Below are positions 1-10,514 of a stretch of 64,000 nt of DNA, in pieces; within the stretch, counting starts at the first letter, position 1; each line of letters starts with the position of its first letter. The notes beneath the pieces are model-generated. The model was not told the DNA's origin and did no database searches. It saw only the letters and a list, made by a program, of their open reading frames with translations. A program made the position numbers and the translations under genes. The stretch is from positions 1-64,000 of the forward strand of contig JAISNN010000088.1 of the NCBI GenBank assembly GCA_031276195.1, in the 5' to 3' direction. The DNA comes from Clostridiales bacterium. GTDB taxonomy: Bacteria; Bacillota; Clostridia; Christensenellales; JAISNN01.

Positions 1-515
1 CCCCTCCCACGGAGGGGAATATGAGGAAAGTGAGGGAAGTTTCGCCCCACCCCTTTGATCCCCTCCCACGGAGGGGAATAGCGGATAATAAGAAAAATGC
101 CGTTAAAATGCGTCGCTTTTGTTTCCTATCGTCATGGACGTAAAAGGTGAGTTTCAAGCGGAACGTTACGCCCCACCCCTTTGCCCCCTCCCACGGAGGG
201 GAATATAAGGATAATAAGAGAAATACCGTTCAAATGCGTCGCTTTTCGTTTTTTGCCGTCGTTGACGTAAAAAGTGAAATTTCAAGCAGACGTTACGCCC
301 CACCCCTTGACCCCTCCCACGGAGGGGACTGTAAGGATAATAAGAGAAATACCGTTCGAATGCGTCGCTTTTCGTTTTTTGCCGTTGTTGATGTAAAAAG
401 TGAAATTTCAAGCAGACGTTACGCCCCACCCCTTGATCCCCTCCCACGGAGGGGAATATGAGGAAAGTGAGGGAAGTTTCGCCCCACCCCTTTGATCCCC
501 TCCCACGGAGGGGAA
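1..515. repeat. Tandem cluster of about 125-bp elements, each with the hairpin CCCCTCCCACGGAGGGG
   Basis: Core CCCCTCCCACGGAGGGGAAT near 1, 60, 185, 311, 438 and 497; spacer 'aataccgttcaaatgcgtcgcttttcgttttttgccgtcgttgacgtaaaaagtgaaatttcaagcagacgttacgccccacccc' is repeated. Confidence 0.9.
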
Positions 516-524
516 TATAAGGAT

Positions 525-870
525 AATAAGGTAAGAATATAAAAGCATTCAAAAAAGAATACGAAACGGTTCAAAAAAATTTAAAAAACGAAAACGAATA
601 TAAAAGTATTCAAAAAATAAAAGAGAATATAAAAGGATTCAAAAAAGAATACGAAACGGTTCAAAAAAATTCAAAAAACTAAAAACGAATATAAAAGTAT
701 TCAAAAAATAAAAGAGAATATAAAAGCATTCAAAAAAGAATACGAAACGGTTCAAAAAAATTCAAAAAACGAAAAACGGATATAAAAGCATTCAAAAAAC
801 GAAAAACGGATATAAAAGCATTCAAAAAACAAAAAAAATATAAGAGCATTCAAAACGTGAAAAAAGACGT
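525..870 (+). repeat. Purine-rich degenerate tandem array upstream of yqfD
   Basis: Repeated 'gaatataaaagcattcaaaaaagaatacgaaacggttcaaaaaaattcaaaaaacg'. Confidence 0.85.
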
Positions 871-907
871 GAAAAGATAAAAAAAGAATGCAAAAAGGGG
901 ATTCACG

Positions 908-2023
908 ATGGATTATACTGTTTTTAGAATCGCTTCCCTAAGATGCGAAAAGGCGGTTTCGCTTCTTTCCGCGAAAGGCATACTTGTTTTTGACGCGAAA
1001 ATAAAGGAAAACGACCTTTATTTTAAGGTAAAAAGAAATGACCGCCGAAAGATAATTGCATTATTCGACGAAATGTGCTATACTTATCAAGTCGTCGGCG
1101 AATACGGGCTTTTTTTCCGTATTTCCGCGTTTTTTAAGCGGAAAGGGCTGGTCGCCGGAGTCTTAATCGCCGCCGTTTTGCTTTCTTTCGTCAATTCGCG
1201 CCTGAACGAAATACGGATAAACGGACTGAAAACCATAGAACCCGCCGTAATCGAGGCGGTTTTGGAAAACGAGGGCATAAAAAAAGGCGTAAAAACGAGC
1301 GCGATCGACAAAAAACGGCTGGAATATATAATCGTTAGTTCGGTTGACAAAGTCGCTTTCGCCTCCGTCAAGATAAGCGGAATGACGCTTATCGTCAATC
1401 TGTATGAGGAATTGCCGCCGCCCGCCGCGGTCGATATGACAAAGCATACCCCCGTTATTGCAAAAAAAGACGGGACGGTTTCGCGCATCGTTACTCTAAG
1501 AGGTACGCCCGCAGTAAAAGCCGGCGAAGCGGTGAGGGCGGGGGACGTTCTCATTCATCCGTATGTCAAAGTCGGGGACGCGGACGCCGGAACGAGGGCT
1601 TCGGGCGAAGTTTTCGCAAAGGTGTGCTATTCCGGGACGGCGGCGTTCGTTGAAAACGGCGTAGAAACCGTTTTGACGGGCCGGTCGGAAAGTTTTAATC
1701 TCATCGGGATTTTCGGCGCGGCGATAGGAAAAACTCCGGCGTCTCCGTATGCGTTATTCAAAACCGCCGTTAAGACGCGCGGCCTTTTCGCGCCCGTACC
1801 CGTCAAACTTACAAGACTGACGTATTTCGAGTTGAAAACCGAGAACGTAACGCGCGTGTTCGAGGAAGAACTGCCGAACCTTATCGAACGCGCAAAAAAA
1901 GACGCGCAAAAAACTCTGCCCGCCGGAGCGGACGTTACGGACTCTTGGTATGTCGTCAGGAACGTCGTGGACGGAGGGCGCGTCGTCGAATATTATTATG
2001 AGGTTGAGGAAAAGATTTCGTAG
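908..2023 (+). CDS. yqfD: Sporulation protein YqfD
   Basis: 371-aa ORF with YqfD-like N-terminus and TM; directly precedes phoH as in Clostridia. Confidence 0.85.
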   Translation: MDYTVFRIASLRCEKAVSLLSAKGILVFDAKIKENDLYFKVKRNDRRKIIALFDEMCYTYQVVGEYGLFFRISAFFKRKGLVAGVLIAAVLLSFVNSRLNEIRINGLKTIEPAVIEAVLENEGIKKGVKTSAIDKKRLEYIIVSSVDKVAFASVKISGMTLIVNLYEELPPPAAVDMTKHTPVIAKKDGTVSRIVTLRGTPAVKAGEAVRAGDVLIHPYVKVGDADAGTRASGEVFAKVCYSGTAAFVENGVETVLTGRSESFNLIGIFGAAIGKTPASPYALFKTAVKTRGLFAPVPVKLTRLTYFELKTENVTRVFEEELPNLIERAKKDAQKTLPAGADVTDSWYVVRNVVDGGRVVEYYYEVEEKIS

Positions 2024-2039
2024 GAGAGGCGGGAATACA

Positions 2040-2285
2040 AAAAAAGCGGAACGCTTAAAAAATAGAATACTTGAAAAATAAAACGTTAAACACGGAATAC
2101 TAAAAATAGAATACTAAAAATAAAACGTTAGAAAATAGAACGGCAAGAAGGGAAAACTAAAAAACGGAACGCTAAAAAAACGGAATGCAAAAAATAAAAC
2201 GTTAAAAAGGGAACACTAAAAAAATAGAATACTAAAAAACGGAATACAAAAAAATAAAAGGTTGAAAAACTAAAAACGAAAAATC
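2040..2285 (+). repeat. Purine-rich degenerate tandem array upstream of phoH
   Basis: Repeated 'aaaacggaatactaaaaataaaacgttaaa'. Confidence 0.8.
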
Positions 2286-2299
2286 GGAGTAAAAAGTAT

Positions 2300-3265
2300 T
2301 TGGACGAATTTGATAACAACATTACGATAAAATATACAATCGACGACTTTGACAGTATCAAAGCCTTGTTCGGAAACGCCGACGAAAATATAAAATTTCT
2401 CTCCGAACATTTTAACGTTACGATTTTTCCGCGCGACGACGCTTTTAATATCTACGGCGAAAGGCAAAACGCCGAAAATGCCGAAGCGGTTCTCGACGCC
2501 TTCGTCAAACTCTCAAAACGCGGCGGCTCACCAAAAAAAACCGACCTCAAAATCCTCGTCGACCTCCTCCGCGACGGACGGCTGGACGGTATCGACGCGC
2601 TTTTCGACGTCGTTGCCGCGACCGCAAAGGGCAGAAATATACGCTGCAAGACGATAGGGCAAAGGCTCTATGTCCGCGCGATTATGCAAAATGACCTTTG
2701 TTTCGGAATCGGCCCCGCGGGAACGGGAAAAACTTATCTCGCCGTCGCGCTCGCCGTCAAAGCATACAAAAATAAAGAGGTCGAAAGAATAGTGCTGACG
2801 CGCCCCGCCGTGGAAGCGGGCGAAAAACTCGGATTCTTGCCGGGAGATTTGCAGGAAAAGGTCGATCCTTATCTCCGTCCGCTATACGACGCGCTCCAAG
2901 AGATGTTCGGCTTCGAAACCTATCAAAAACTCGTCGAACGCGGAAATATAGAGGTCGCGCCGTTGGCTTATATGCGCGGACGTACGCTGTCCGACGCTTT
3001 TATCATTCTCGACGAGGCGCAGAACGCCACGAAAGAACAAATGAAAATGTTCTTGACGAGAATGGGAGAGGGAAGCCGCGTCGTGGTTACGGGCGACGTA
3101 ACGCAGACGGATTTGCCGCCCGAAAAGTCGGGACTTGTCAACGCCGTCGAACTTTTAAAGGATATCGACGGGATCGGAATCGTGTACCTTTCGGGGAAGG
3201 ACGTCGTCAGGAGCGGACTCGTAAGACGCATTATCGAAGCGTATGAGAACGACGGGAAAAATTAG
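2300..3265 (+). CDS. phoH: PhoH family ATPase (TTG start)
   Basis: Walker A GPAGTGKTYLAVALAV, 'RPAVEAGEKLGFLPGDLQEKVDPYLRPLYDAL', 'FIILDEAQNAT', 'VVTGDVTQTDLP'. Confidence 0.95.
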   Translation: MDEFDNNITIKYTIDDFDSIKALFGNADENIKFLSEHFNVTIFPRDDAFNIYGERQNAENAEAVLDAFVKLSKRGGSPKKTDLKILVDLLRDGRLDGIDALFDVVAATAKGRNIRCKTIGQRLYVRAIMQNDLCFGIGPAGTGKTYLAVALAVKAYKNKEVERIVLTRPAVEAGEKLGFLPGDLQEKVDPYLRPLYDALQEMFGFETYQKLVERGNIEVAPLAYMRGRTLSDAFIILDEAQNATKEQMKMFLTRMGEGSRVVVTGDVTQTDLPPEKSGLVNAVELLKDIDGIGIVYLSGKDVVRSGLVRRIIEAYENDGKN

Positions 3266-3299
3266 ATAGCGCAAATATAAAAATTATAGCGGTTTAAAA

Positions 3300-3505
3300 A
3301 TCGGACGCCCACCCCTTTATCCCCTCCCACGGAGGGGAATGTAAGGATAATGAGGGAAATATCGTTAAAATGCGTCGCTTTACAAGTCCTATCGTCATTG
3401 ACGTAAATAGTCCATATCAAACGGAGCGTTACGCCCCACCCCTTTGATCCCCTCCCACGGAGGGGAATTGAGGATAATGAGGGAAGAAGTCGCCCCACCC
3501 ATACG
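3300..3505. repeat. Two copies of the CCCCTCCCACGGAGGGG element
   Basis: Cores near 3321 and 3450 with the same intervening 'atgcgtcgctt...gacgtaaa' spacer as at 1-515. Confidence 0.85.
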
Positions 3506-3519
3506 GTAACGGGTAAAAA

Positions 3520-4035
3520 TGTCGAAAAATTTTATAAAAAAGCGCGGTATAGATCCGCGTTTATAAGCGTCAAAAAAGACATACGAAGGGCAAAAGGCGC
3601 GGCGTGAAAAACACGTCGGAAAAGAGAGATATAAAGGCGTAAAAAAACATAAAAAACCGCAAATGTAAATCAAAAAAAACGCGGTATAGATCCGCGTTTG
3701 TAAGCGTAAAAAAGCATACAAAGAGAAAAAAACGCGCGGTGAAAAACACGCCGGAAAAGAGAGATATAAAGGCGTAAAAAGACATAAAAAACCGCAAATG
3801 TAAATCAAAGAAGGCGCGGTGTAGATCCGCGTTTATAAGAGCGTAAAAAAAGCATACAAAGAGAAAAAAACGCGCGGTGAAAAACACGCCGGAAAAGGCA
3901 TACAAAAGCAAAAAGTGCGGCGTGAAAATGCGACAAGAAAGACATACAAAAGCAAAAAGTGCGGCGTGAAAATGCGGCAAGAAAGACATACAAAAGCAAA
4001 AGGCGCGGCGTGAAAAACGCGTCCGGAAAAGATAA
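3520..4035 (+). repeat. Degenerate tandem array upstream of the HDIG gene
   Basis: Repeated 'aaaaacgcggtatagatccgcgtttataagcgtaaaaaagcatacaaagagaaaaaaacgcgcggtgaaaaacacgccggaaaa'. Confidence 0.85.
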
Positions 4036-4053
4036 AAAAGCGAGGGAAAATTT

Positions 4054-5544
4054 ATGAGTAAAGAAAAAAGAAGGGCGGGAGCGTCCGCCGCGGATACGGC
4101 GGAAGAAAACGGAGAAAATACCGCGCTCGCCCCAAAAAAGGACAAGCGCGCGCGCGCGCAATTTTTTAAGGCTCTCGGGCTGAACGCCGCCGTTTCGTGC
4201 GTTTTGACGTTGTTTTACGCTTTCGCCGTGCGCGGAGGTTTCGGGACGGGTTGGGATAGAGAGAGCATAACGGAAGTTATAACGGTATTTTTCGTCTTAA
4301 CTCTCGTCTATATTCTGCTGTTCGCTTACGAAAAATATTTTGCGGAGGCGTTGAAAGGCAATTCCATAAAACCTTTCGCGGTTTCGCTCTTGATTTCGGC
4401 GGCGACGGTGGGCGCGTCGCTGGCGTTTATGAAATACGTTTCGGTGTTTTTTGTTCCGATCGCCTTTTTGTTTTTGCTTTGCGCGGCTCTCGTCGGGCTT
4501 AGAACCGCTATTTTTAACCTCTTTACTACCGCGCTCGCGCTGTGTTTTATAGTCCTGAACAACAACGGCGTTTACGACGTCAACGGCGCGATATGCGGAA
4601 TTTTGTGCAACACCTTTACGGGCGCGCTGATGATTTTCGCGTCCGGAAAGAACGGCAAACGCGTCGACATACTCTTCTATAACGTATTTTTCGGATTTAT
4701 CGCCGCGGCGATTTCGACGGTCTACGCAACCCTTTCCTATGAATTCTCTACGGAAAACGCGCTTTGGCTTTTCGCGTCCGTCGTCGCGTCCGTAGCGGTA
4801 TTTTGGCTGCTTTTGCCCGTTTTTGACAAGATTTTCGACGTTTGCACCGATTTCAGAATATTCGAATATACAAATCCCGCAAACCCCGTCTTGAAAGAAT
4901 TGAAAGAAAAAGCCCCCGGAACATACCATCACTCCATTATGGTCGCGTCGCTCGCCGAGGCTTGCGCGGAGGCGGTCGGAGAAAATCCGCTGCTCGCGAG
5001 GGCGTCGGCATATTATCACGACATAGGAAAGATCAAAGCCCCCGAATTTTTCGGCGAAAATCAGTTCGACGGCTATAATCCGCACGACGAATTGATCCCC
5101 GAGGTCAGCGCAAGCAAAATTATCGCGCATACCAAAAACGGCGTCCAAATCCTCAAAGAAAAAGGATTCCCCGAGGAAATCGTCAGAGCGGCGGAGGAAC
5201 ATCACGGTACGTCGCCCGTCAATTTTTTCTATAATAAGGCGAAATATATGACGGAGGGCGGGCTGGAATCAACCGATTACGTCTATGACAATCACAAGCC
5301 GACGACGAAAATTTCCGCGATTTTGATGATATGCGATACCGTCGAATCGGCGGTCAGGGCGAACCAAAGCGCGGATACGGAGGCATTGATCGCGAAATTG
5401 ATAAAGGATAAGATCGATATGGGACAGTTTAACGAGTGCGATATTTCATTGAAGGATATCGAAATTATAAAAAAGACGTTGGTCGAAAGTATTCCGCATA
5501 TGTTTCATTCGAGGGTCAGATACCAAACCGAAAAGAAAGAATAG
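4054..5544 (+). CDS. 7TM-HD/HDIG domain membrane phosphohydrolase (YqfF/PgpH type)
   Basis: Multiple TM, then 'YHHSIMVASLAEACAEAVGENPLLARASAYYHDIGK...EEHHGT'; synteny with phoH and ybeY. Confidence 0.93.
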   Translation: MSKEKRRAGASAADTAEENGENTALAPKKDKRARAQFFKALGLNAAVSCVLTLFYAFAVRGGFGTGWDRESITEVITVFFVLTLVYILLFAYEKYFAEALKGNSIKPFAVSLLISAATVGASLAFMKYVSVFFVPIAFLFLLCAALVGLRTAIFNLFTTALALCFIVLNNNGVYDVNGAICGILCNTFTGALMIFASGKNGKRVDILFYNVFFGFIAAAISTVYATLSYEFSTENALWLFASVVASVAVFWLLLPVFDKIFDVCTDFRIFEYTNPANPVLKELKEKAPGTYHHSIMVASLAEACAEAVGENPLLARASAYYHDIGKIKAPEFFGENQFDGYNPHDELIPEVSASKIIAHTKNGVQILKEKGFPEEIVRAAEEHHGTSPVNFFYNKAKYMTEGGLESTDYVYDNHKPTTKISAILMICDTVESAVRANQSADTEALIAKLIKDKIDMGQFNECDISLKDIEIIKKTLVESIPHMFHSRVRYQTEKKE

Positions 5545-5557
5545 AACCGCCGACATT

Positions 5558-5674
5558 TGACGAATGCGGCATTTCATTGAAGGATATCGGAATTATAAAA
5601 AAGACGTTGGTCGAAAGTATTCCGTATATGTTCCGGTCGAGGGTCAGATACCAAACCGAAAAGAAAGAATAAAG
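5558..5674 (+). repeat. Tandem copy of the 3' end of the HDIG gene
   Basis: About 117 nt nearly identical to 5430-5546, offset 128 bp so out of frame with the parent gene; encodes ISLKDIGIIKKTLVESIPYMFRSRVRYQTEKKE*. Confidence 0.9.
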
Positions 5675-5719
5675 GACGTTTTAAATTTTTTACATAGTTT
5701 TCAAGAGGAGTAATGGAAG

Positions 5720-6193
5720 ATGCTCGTTTTGTTTGATTTTCCGAACGGATATGAAGAGGATTTGAAAAGGGTGTATAAAGCCGCGCTCAAAAAACTCGGA
5801 CAGCGCGATATTTTCGACGTCGAGGTTTCAAATACCGCGAAAAATAAAATGAAAAAAATCAACCGCGAGACGAGGGGCAAGGACGCGGTTACGGACGTTT
5901 TGTCCTTTCCGAACCTTTTGATCGAGAGTTTTCCCGTCAAAAAAAGCGCGTTTAAAACCGATATAAATCCCGAAACGGGGCGTTTAACTCTCGGCGAAAT
6001 AGTCGTATGCTATGACAAAATTAAGGAGCAGGCGGAGGAATTCGGGCATTCGTATAAGCGCGAGTGCTGCTATCTTTTTTTGCACGGACTGCTGCACCTA
6101 TTCGGGTTTGACCACGAAAACGATGAGGATAAAAGGGTTATGAGAACCGCGGAGGAGGAGATTATGAGCGCGGCGGGGATAGGGAGAGAGTAG
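5720..6193 (+). CDS. ybeY: Endoribonuclease YbeY
   Basis: Zinc motif 'HGLLHLFGFDHE'; 'VLSFPN'. Confidence 0.95.
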   Translation: MLVLFDFPNGYEEDLKRVYKAALKKLGQRDIFDVEVSNTAKNKMKKINRETRGKDAVTDVLSFPNLLIESFPVKKSAFKTDINPETGRLTLGEIVVCYDKIKEQAEEFGHSYKRECCYLFLHGLLHLFGFDHENDEDKRVMRTAEEEIMSAAGIGRE

Positions 6194-6535
6194 CGGTTAG
6201 CGGCGGCGGTATTAAAAGTGAAAAACGGCGGTATAGTACCGCGGAAAGTGAGATATAAAAAGCGGAAAAAGATATCGGAAAAATACAATATAAAGATTCT
6301 AAAAGATATGGTAAGAAAACCCGGAAAAGAGGGTAAAAAAGTTTTTAAAAACGGCGGTATAGTACCGCGGAAAATGAGATATAAAAGACGGAAAAACACA
6401 ATATCAAAATCCGAATAAAAAACATAAAAAGCGGCGTGGGGAAACACATACGAAAAATTTTTTTAGGGAAGAGTCCTATCGCTATTTTATTTTCAAAATA
6501 TGCAATTCGGGCGGTTCCGAAAAGGGGGTACTTTT

Positions 6536-6937
6536 ATGCTTGACAAGGATACCGATTTGGCTTATATAGCCGATTTACTCGTTCCCGCGGCGAAAGCGGC
6601 GGCGGAAAACGCATACGTTCCGTATTCCGAAAGGGCGACGGGCGCGGCGATTTTGACCGCGGACGGCATCATATACGGCGGAGCCGCCGTCGAGGTCGGA
6701 GTTTTTTCCGCGTCGATATGCGCGGAACGCGCCGCGATCGCAAGCGCGGTAACCGCGGGCGAAACGCAGTTTGACGCCGTGGCGGTGTATAGTTTCGGCG
6801 GAGAACCGATCTGCCCTTGCGGACTTTGTATGGAAACTATCGCGGAGTTCGTCAAGGGGATCGTCGTCATCGCCGCGTGCGACGAAAAAATGGATATATA
6901 CTACATAGAGGACATCAAGAATTTAGGAAAAAAGTAA
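6536..6937 (+). CDS. cdd: Cytidine deaminase
   Basis: 'CAERAAIASAV' and 'PICPCGLCMETI' zinc motifs; start moved to the ATG at 6536 after GGGGG. Confidence 0.85.
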   Translation: MLDKDTDLAYIADLLVPAAKAAAENAYVPYSERATGAAILTADGIIYGGAAVEVGVFSASICAERAAIASAVTAGETQFDAVAVYSFGGEPICPCGLCMETIAEFVKGIVVIAACDEKMDIYYIEDIKNLGKK

Positions 6938-7119
6938 GGAATTTTATAGCGTTAAATGAAAAAAAACGAATAGAACCGTCGTTTTAGAAAATTGCGAATA
7001 CGGTAATATATGGAAAAATTCAGGCAAAAAGTAATGAATTTTATAGCGTTAAATGCAAAAAAAACGAATGAAAAACACGCTTATGTTATATAAAAAACAT
7101 ACAAAATAAGGAAAAATAT

Positions 7120-8013
7120 ATGTATAAATCATGCTTTATATCCATCGTCGGAAAGCCGAACGCCGGAAAATCTACCCTTTTGAATACGCTGATCGGCGAA
7201 AAAGTGTCGATCGTTTCGTGGCGGCCGCAGACGACGCGCAACATAATAACGGGAATTTTGCACGGCGAAGACTATCAAATCGTCTTTTTGGATACACCGG
7301 GCATACAGTCCGGCAAGAGTATGCTGGGCGAGTATATGGCGAAAAGCGTCAAATCCGCCTCGGACGGCGCGGACGCGGTTCTATACGTCGTCGACGGCGC
7401 GAAAAAAATCGAGGAGGACGAATACCGCGATATAGAAAAAATGTCGTATTCGCAAATCCCGCTCGTCGTCGCCGTGAATAAAACCGACGATGCGAATAGG
7501 GAATTGCTCGTCAAAAACCTTTTGAGATTCAACGAAATGAAAAAAATCGCCGCGATCGTTCCCATTTCCGCGCTGAAAGGCGGAAACGTCGAAGCGTTAA
7601 AAGACGAACTGAAAAAGTTTTTGAAGGACGGCGAAAAATATTATTCGGAGGATATGATCACCGATAAAACTTTACGCTTTTTGGCGCAGGAAATCATACG
7701 CGAAAAGACGCTTCTATACCTCGAAAAAGAGATCCCTCACGGCATAGGCGTCAATATAACGAGTTATATAGTGCGCGAAAACGGAATCGCCGATATAGAG
7801 GCGGAAATCATAGCCGTAAAACAAAGCCATAAGCCGATTATTATCGGGAAGGACGGCGCGATGCTCAAAAAAATCGCGTCTGCGGCGCGGCGCGATATCG
7901 AGAAAATTTCAGACGAGAAAGTGTTTTTGAAGGTTTGGGTCAAGGTCAGAGAGGATTGGCAGGATAACTATTCGTATTTAAAAGAATTGGGATACGACAA
8001 GAAAGAAATATAG
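7120..8013 (+). CDS. era: GTPase Era
   Basis: 'GKPNAGKSTLLNTL', 'DTPGI', 'NKTD', C-terminal KH domain 'SHKPIIIGKDGAMLKKI'. Confidence 0.97.
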   Translation: MYKSCFISIVGKPNAGKSTLLNTLIGEKVSIVSWRPQTTRNIITGILHGEDYQIVFLDTPGIQSGKSMLGEYMAKSVKSASDGADAVLYVVDGAKKIEEDEYRDIEKMSYSQIPLVVAVNKTDDANRELLVKNLLRFNEMKKIAAIVPISALKGGNVEALKDELKKFLKDGEKYYSEDMITDKTLRFLAQEIIREKTLLYLEKEIPHGIGVNITSYIVRENGIADIEAEIIAVKQSHKPIIIGKDGAMLKKIASAARRDIEKISDEKVFLKVWVKVREDWQDNYSYLKELGYDKKEI

Positions 8014-8152
8014 AGAAAGCGTTTGGTTTTTTAAGGAATTTTGCGTTTCGCGCTTAAAATAGGAGTTTAGTTTTTGGAATTTTATGTTTCGGATTGGAAA
8101 AGAGTTTAATTTTAAGGGATTTTATGTTTTCTAACCGCTATATAAGACGCGC

Positions 8153-8620
8153 TTATTTATAGTCGTCATAAAAATAAGAGTCAAACCGCGCTCTGCGTTC
8201 GGCGCGTCTTTGTCTTTTTTCCGCTTTTCGTTCGGCGCGCCCGCATTCGCGCCGATAGATATATTCTTCGCGCTCGCGCCTCAGTGCAAGGCGTTCGTTT
8301 TTTTCGTCCTCTCTTTTTTTGTTAATTTCAAAGATTTTTCCGTTGATTTTTTTTACGACGGCGGCAATGCTGACGATCGTCCAAAAGACGAAACCCGCGG
8401 CATAGAGCCGCGTATTTGTATCCCAAAAAGTTGGGCGGAAACCGAAAAAGAGTATGAGAATTCCGCCGAACACGACGTAGAAAAACAGATAGAAAAATCC
8501 GCCGTAGATGACCGCCGTAAGCGCGTTGAAAACCGCCCTCAAAACTGAAAAAAGCAGTTTGAAGGTTATGGTATAGAGAATTGCGCGGCATATGTCGCGG
8601 AGTTTGTCAAGTATTTTCAT
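8153..8620 (-). CDS. Hypothetical membrane protein with basic, coiled-coil-like C-terminus
   Basis: 155-aa ORF, TM segments followed by 'KKREDEKNERLALRREREEYIYRRECGRAERKAEKRQRRAERRARF'. Confidence 0.5.
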   Translation of the reverse strand: MKILDKLRDICRAILYTITFKLLFSVLRAVFNALTAVIYGGFFYLFFYVVFGGILILFFGFRPTFWDTNTRLYAAGFVFWTIVSIAAVVKKINGKIFEINKKREDEKNERLALRREREEYIYRRECGRAERKAEKRQRRAERRARFDSYFYDDYK

Positions 8621-8982
8621 AACGGAATCCTAACGGGGTGATTTTTTGATTTTTTTTTAATCTCCGCTTCCTTAACCCTTTTCACGGAGGGGAATTGCGT
8701 GTATTATCATTATAGACGCGATTTATAAAATATAAATGCCGATTTTGTTTGCATATTATTTGATTTTGTATTAAAATAATAAGTAGTTTATATAGAAAAT
8801 AATAGCGCGTAAAGAAAGCGACGCGAAAAAGAGATAAACGAGCGAAGAAAGCGACGCGAAAAAGAGATAAATAAACGAAGAAAACAACGCGAAAAACAAA
8901 AAATACGCGGAAAAATTAATGCAAGCAAGTAAGCCGCGCATACAAAATTCATCAAAAAAAGTCCACAAATAACGGAGGTTTT

Positions 8983-10254
8983 ATGGCGAAAAGTTGGTAT
9001 ACCTATCTCGTTCCGGCAGAGGAAAAACGTATCGAACCGCCCTTTATCGTGCCGTCGGCGCAAAAAAAGGGCAGAATCAAAAAAACGATAGACATTATGT
9101 TTATCGAATATACGAGGCTTTTCCGCGTCAATCTGCTCGTCGGCGCGGCGTTTCTGCCCTTTTTGATCTATGTTTTTAGCGTCTTTTTGGACGTCGCCGC
9201 GGTGCAAAACTCTCTCGGCTACGCGCTGAATACCGGAATCGGCTGGCCTCTCGCGTCCGCCGACAACGCCGCAAAACTCGCCGCCCTCATCGGGACAATA
9301 CAAGCGCGCGCGGTCTACGCTTTTTTGTTCGCGCTGATCCCGGGTCCGCTGCTCGCGGGCGCGTTCGACGTCACAAAACTGCTTATGTGGCAAAACTCCG
9401 AAGTAAAAGTCTTTTCGACGCTGATAAAAGCGGTCAAAAAAAATTGGTGGAAATATACCGTCTTGTATTCCGTGTTTTGCGCGGGCGCGCTCGGCGTCGC
9501 GGAACTTGCGCTCGGACAGTATCAAGCCGCCCTCTTAGGTTCCGCGCCGATCGGCGGGTATGTCGGGCTGGGCTTTTCACTCCTCGCGCTCTTGACGTAT
9601 TTTGTTTTTATGATGTACGCCTTTTCGATGATCCCCGTATACGGCGAATTGAAATTTTTGGACGCGTTAAAAAACGGCGCGCTGTATACTTTCGGAATCT
9701 ATCCTTTAAATATCATTTTTGCGATCGTCTGCTTTTCACCCGTTCTCGTCGTCTTTACGGGCAGCGTAACCGCTATGACGATCCTGTTTATCGCGGCGGT
9801 GTTTCTGCTCTTGACGCTGTACGCGTTCTTTTGGACGAGTTTTTGTCAATACGGCTTTGAGAATTTTTTGAATAAAGTGTATGAAATATACGTTGCCGAA
9901 AACGCTAAAATCGGCGGCAAAAAAGCGGAAAGTAAAAATATCGAAGGAAAGACGGAGAATAAAAACGCCGCCGGGAATAAAAAAGCGGAAAGCAAGAACG
10001 CGGAGGGAAGTAAAAAACCGGAGAGTAAAAACACGGAGAATAAAACCGCCGAAGGAAGTAAAAAACCGGAAAGCAAGAACGCCGTTGAGAATAAAAAAGC
10101 GGACGGTAAAAAGACCGTAAATAAAAATTTCGACGGGAATAAAAAAACGGAGAATAAAACCGCCGCCGAAAACAAAAATTCCGAAACGAATCCGGGTGAA
10201 AAAAAGAAAAAACCCGTGAACGTATATAAAAATCCGAAAAAGAAAAAGAAATAA
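8983..10254 (+). CDS. Polytopic membrane protein with Lys/Asn/Glu-rich repeat tail
   Basis: RBS 'acggagg'; TM helices, then repeated 'KKAESKNAEGSKKPESKN'. Confidence 0.75.
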   Translation: MAKSWYTYLVPAEEKRIEPPFIVPSAQKKGRIKKTIDIMFIEYTRLFRVNLLVGAAFLPFLIYVFSVFLDVAAVQNSLGYALNTGIGWPLASADNAAKLAALIGTIQARAVYAFLFALIPGPLLAGAFDVTKLLMWQNSEVKVFSTLIKAVKKNWWKYTVLYSVFCAGALGVAELALGQYQAALLGSAPIGGYVGLGFSLLALLTYFVFMMYAFSMIPVYGELKFLDALKNGALYTFGIYPLNIIFAIVCFSPVLVVFTGSVTAMTILFIAAVFLLLTLYAFFWTSFCQYGFENFLNKVYEIYVAENAKIGGKKAESKNIEGKTENKNAAGNKKAESKNAEGSKKPESKNTENKTAEGSKKPESKNAVENKKADGKKTVNKNFDGNKKTENKTAAENKNSETNPGEKKKKPVNVYKNPKKKKK

Positions 10255-10514
10255 GAAAAACCGTATAGAAATCCGGTAAAAAGTTGAGCGGAAATTCGAC
10301 GGAAATACTCTGAAAAATTAAAAAAAGATATAAAAAACAAATCGAAATTTTGAAAAATCCGATAAAATACCTAATAAAGACGCTAAAAAACGACGGAAAT
10401 ACCGTAAAAAGTTAAAAATTAAAAATAAACAAATAAAATTAAATAAATATCCGATTAAATCCCGAAAAAAAAACGGTTAGAATTTATGCGGATTTTTGCG
10501 GACGGCTTAGATGT

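Noticed and set aside
147-552. ORFs 147..461 (+) and 166..552 (-) as proteins
   Set aside because: They lie entirely in the CCCCTCC hairpin repeats; translations (e.g. IPLRGRGSKGWG) recur wherever the repeat occurs, so they are spurious.
3570-4161. Minus-strand ORFs rich in FFTARFFLFVCFF repeats upstream of the HDIG gene
   Set aside because: Products of translating the purine-rich tandem array on the wrong strand; no RBS or independent support.
4297-5205. 302-aa minus-strand ORF antisense to the HDIG gene
   Set aside because: Shadow ORF; highly charged, no family resemblance.
5436-5672. 78-aa ORF as an independent gene after the HDIG gene
   Set aside because: It joins a frameshifted part of the HDIG 3' end to a duplicated copy of that end; better explained as tandem duplication.
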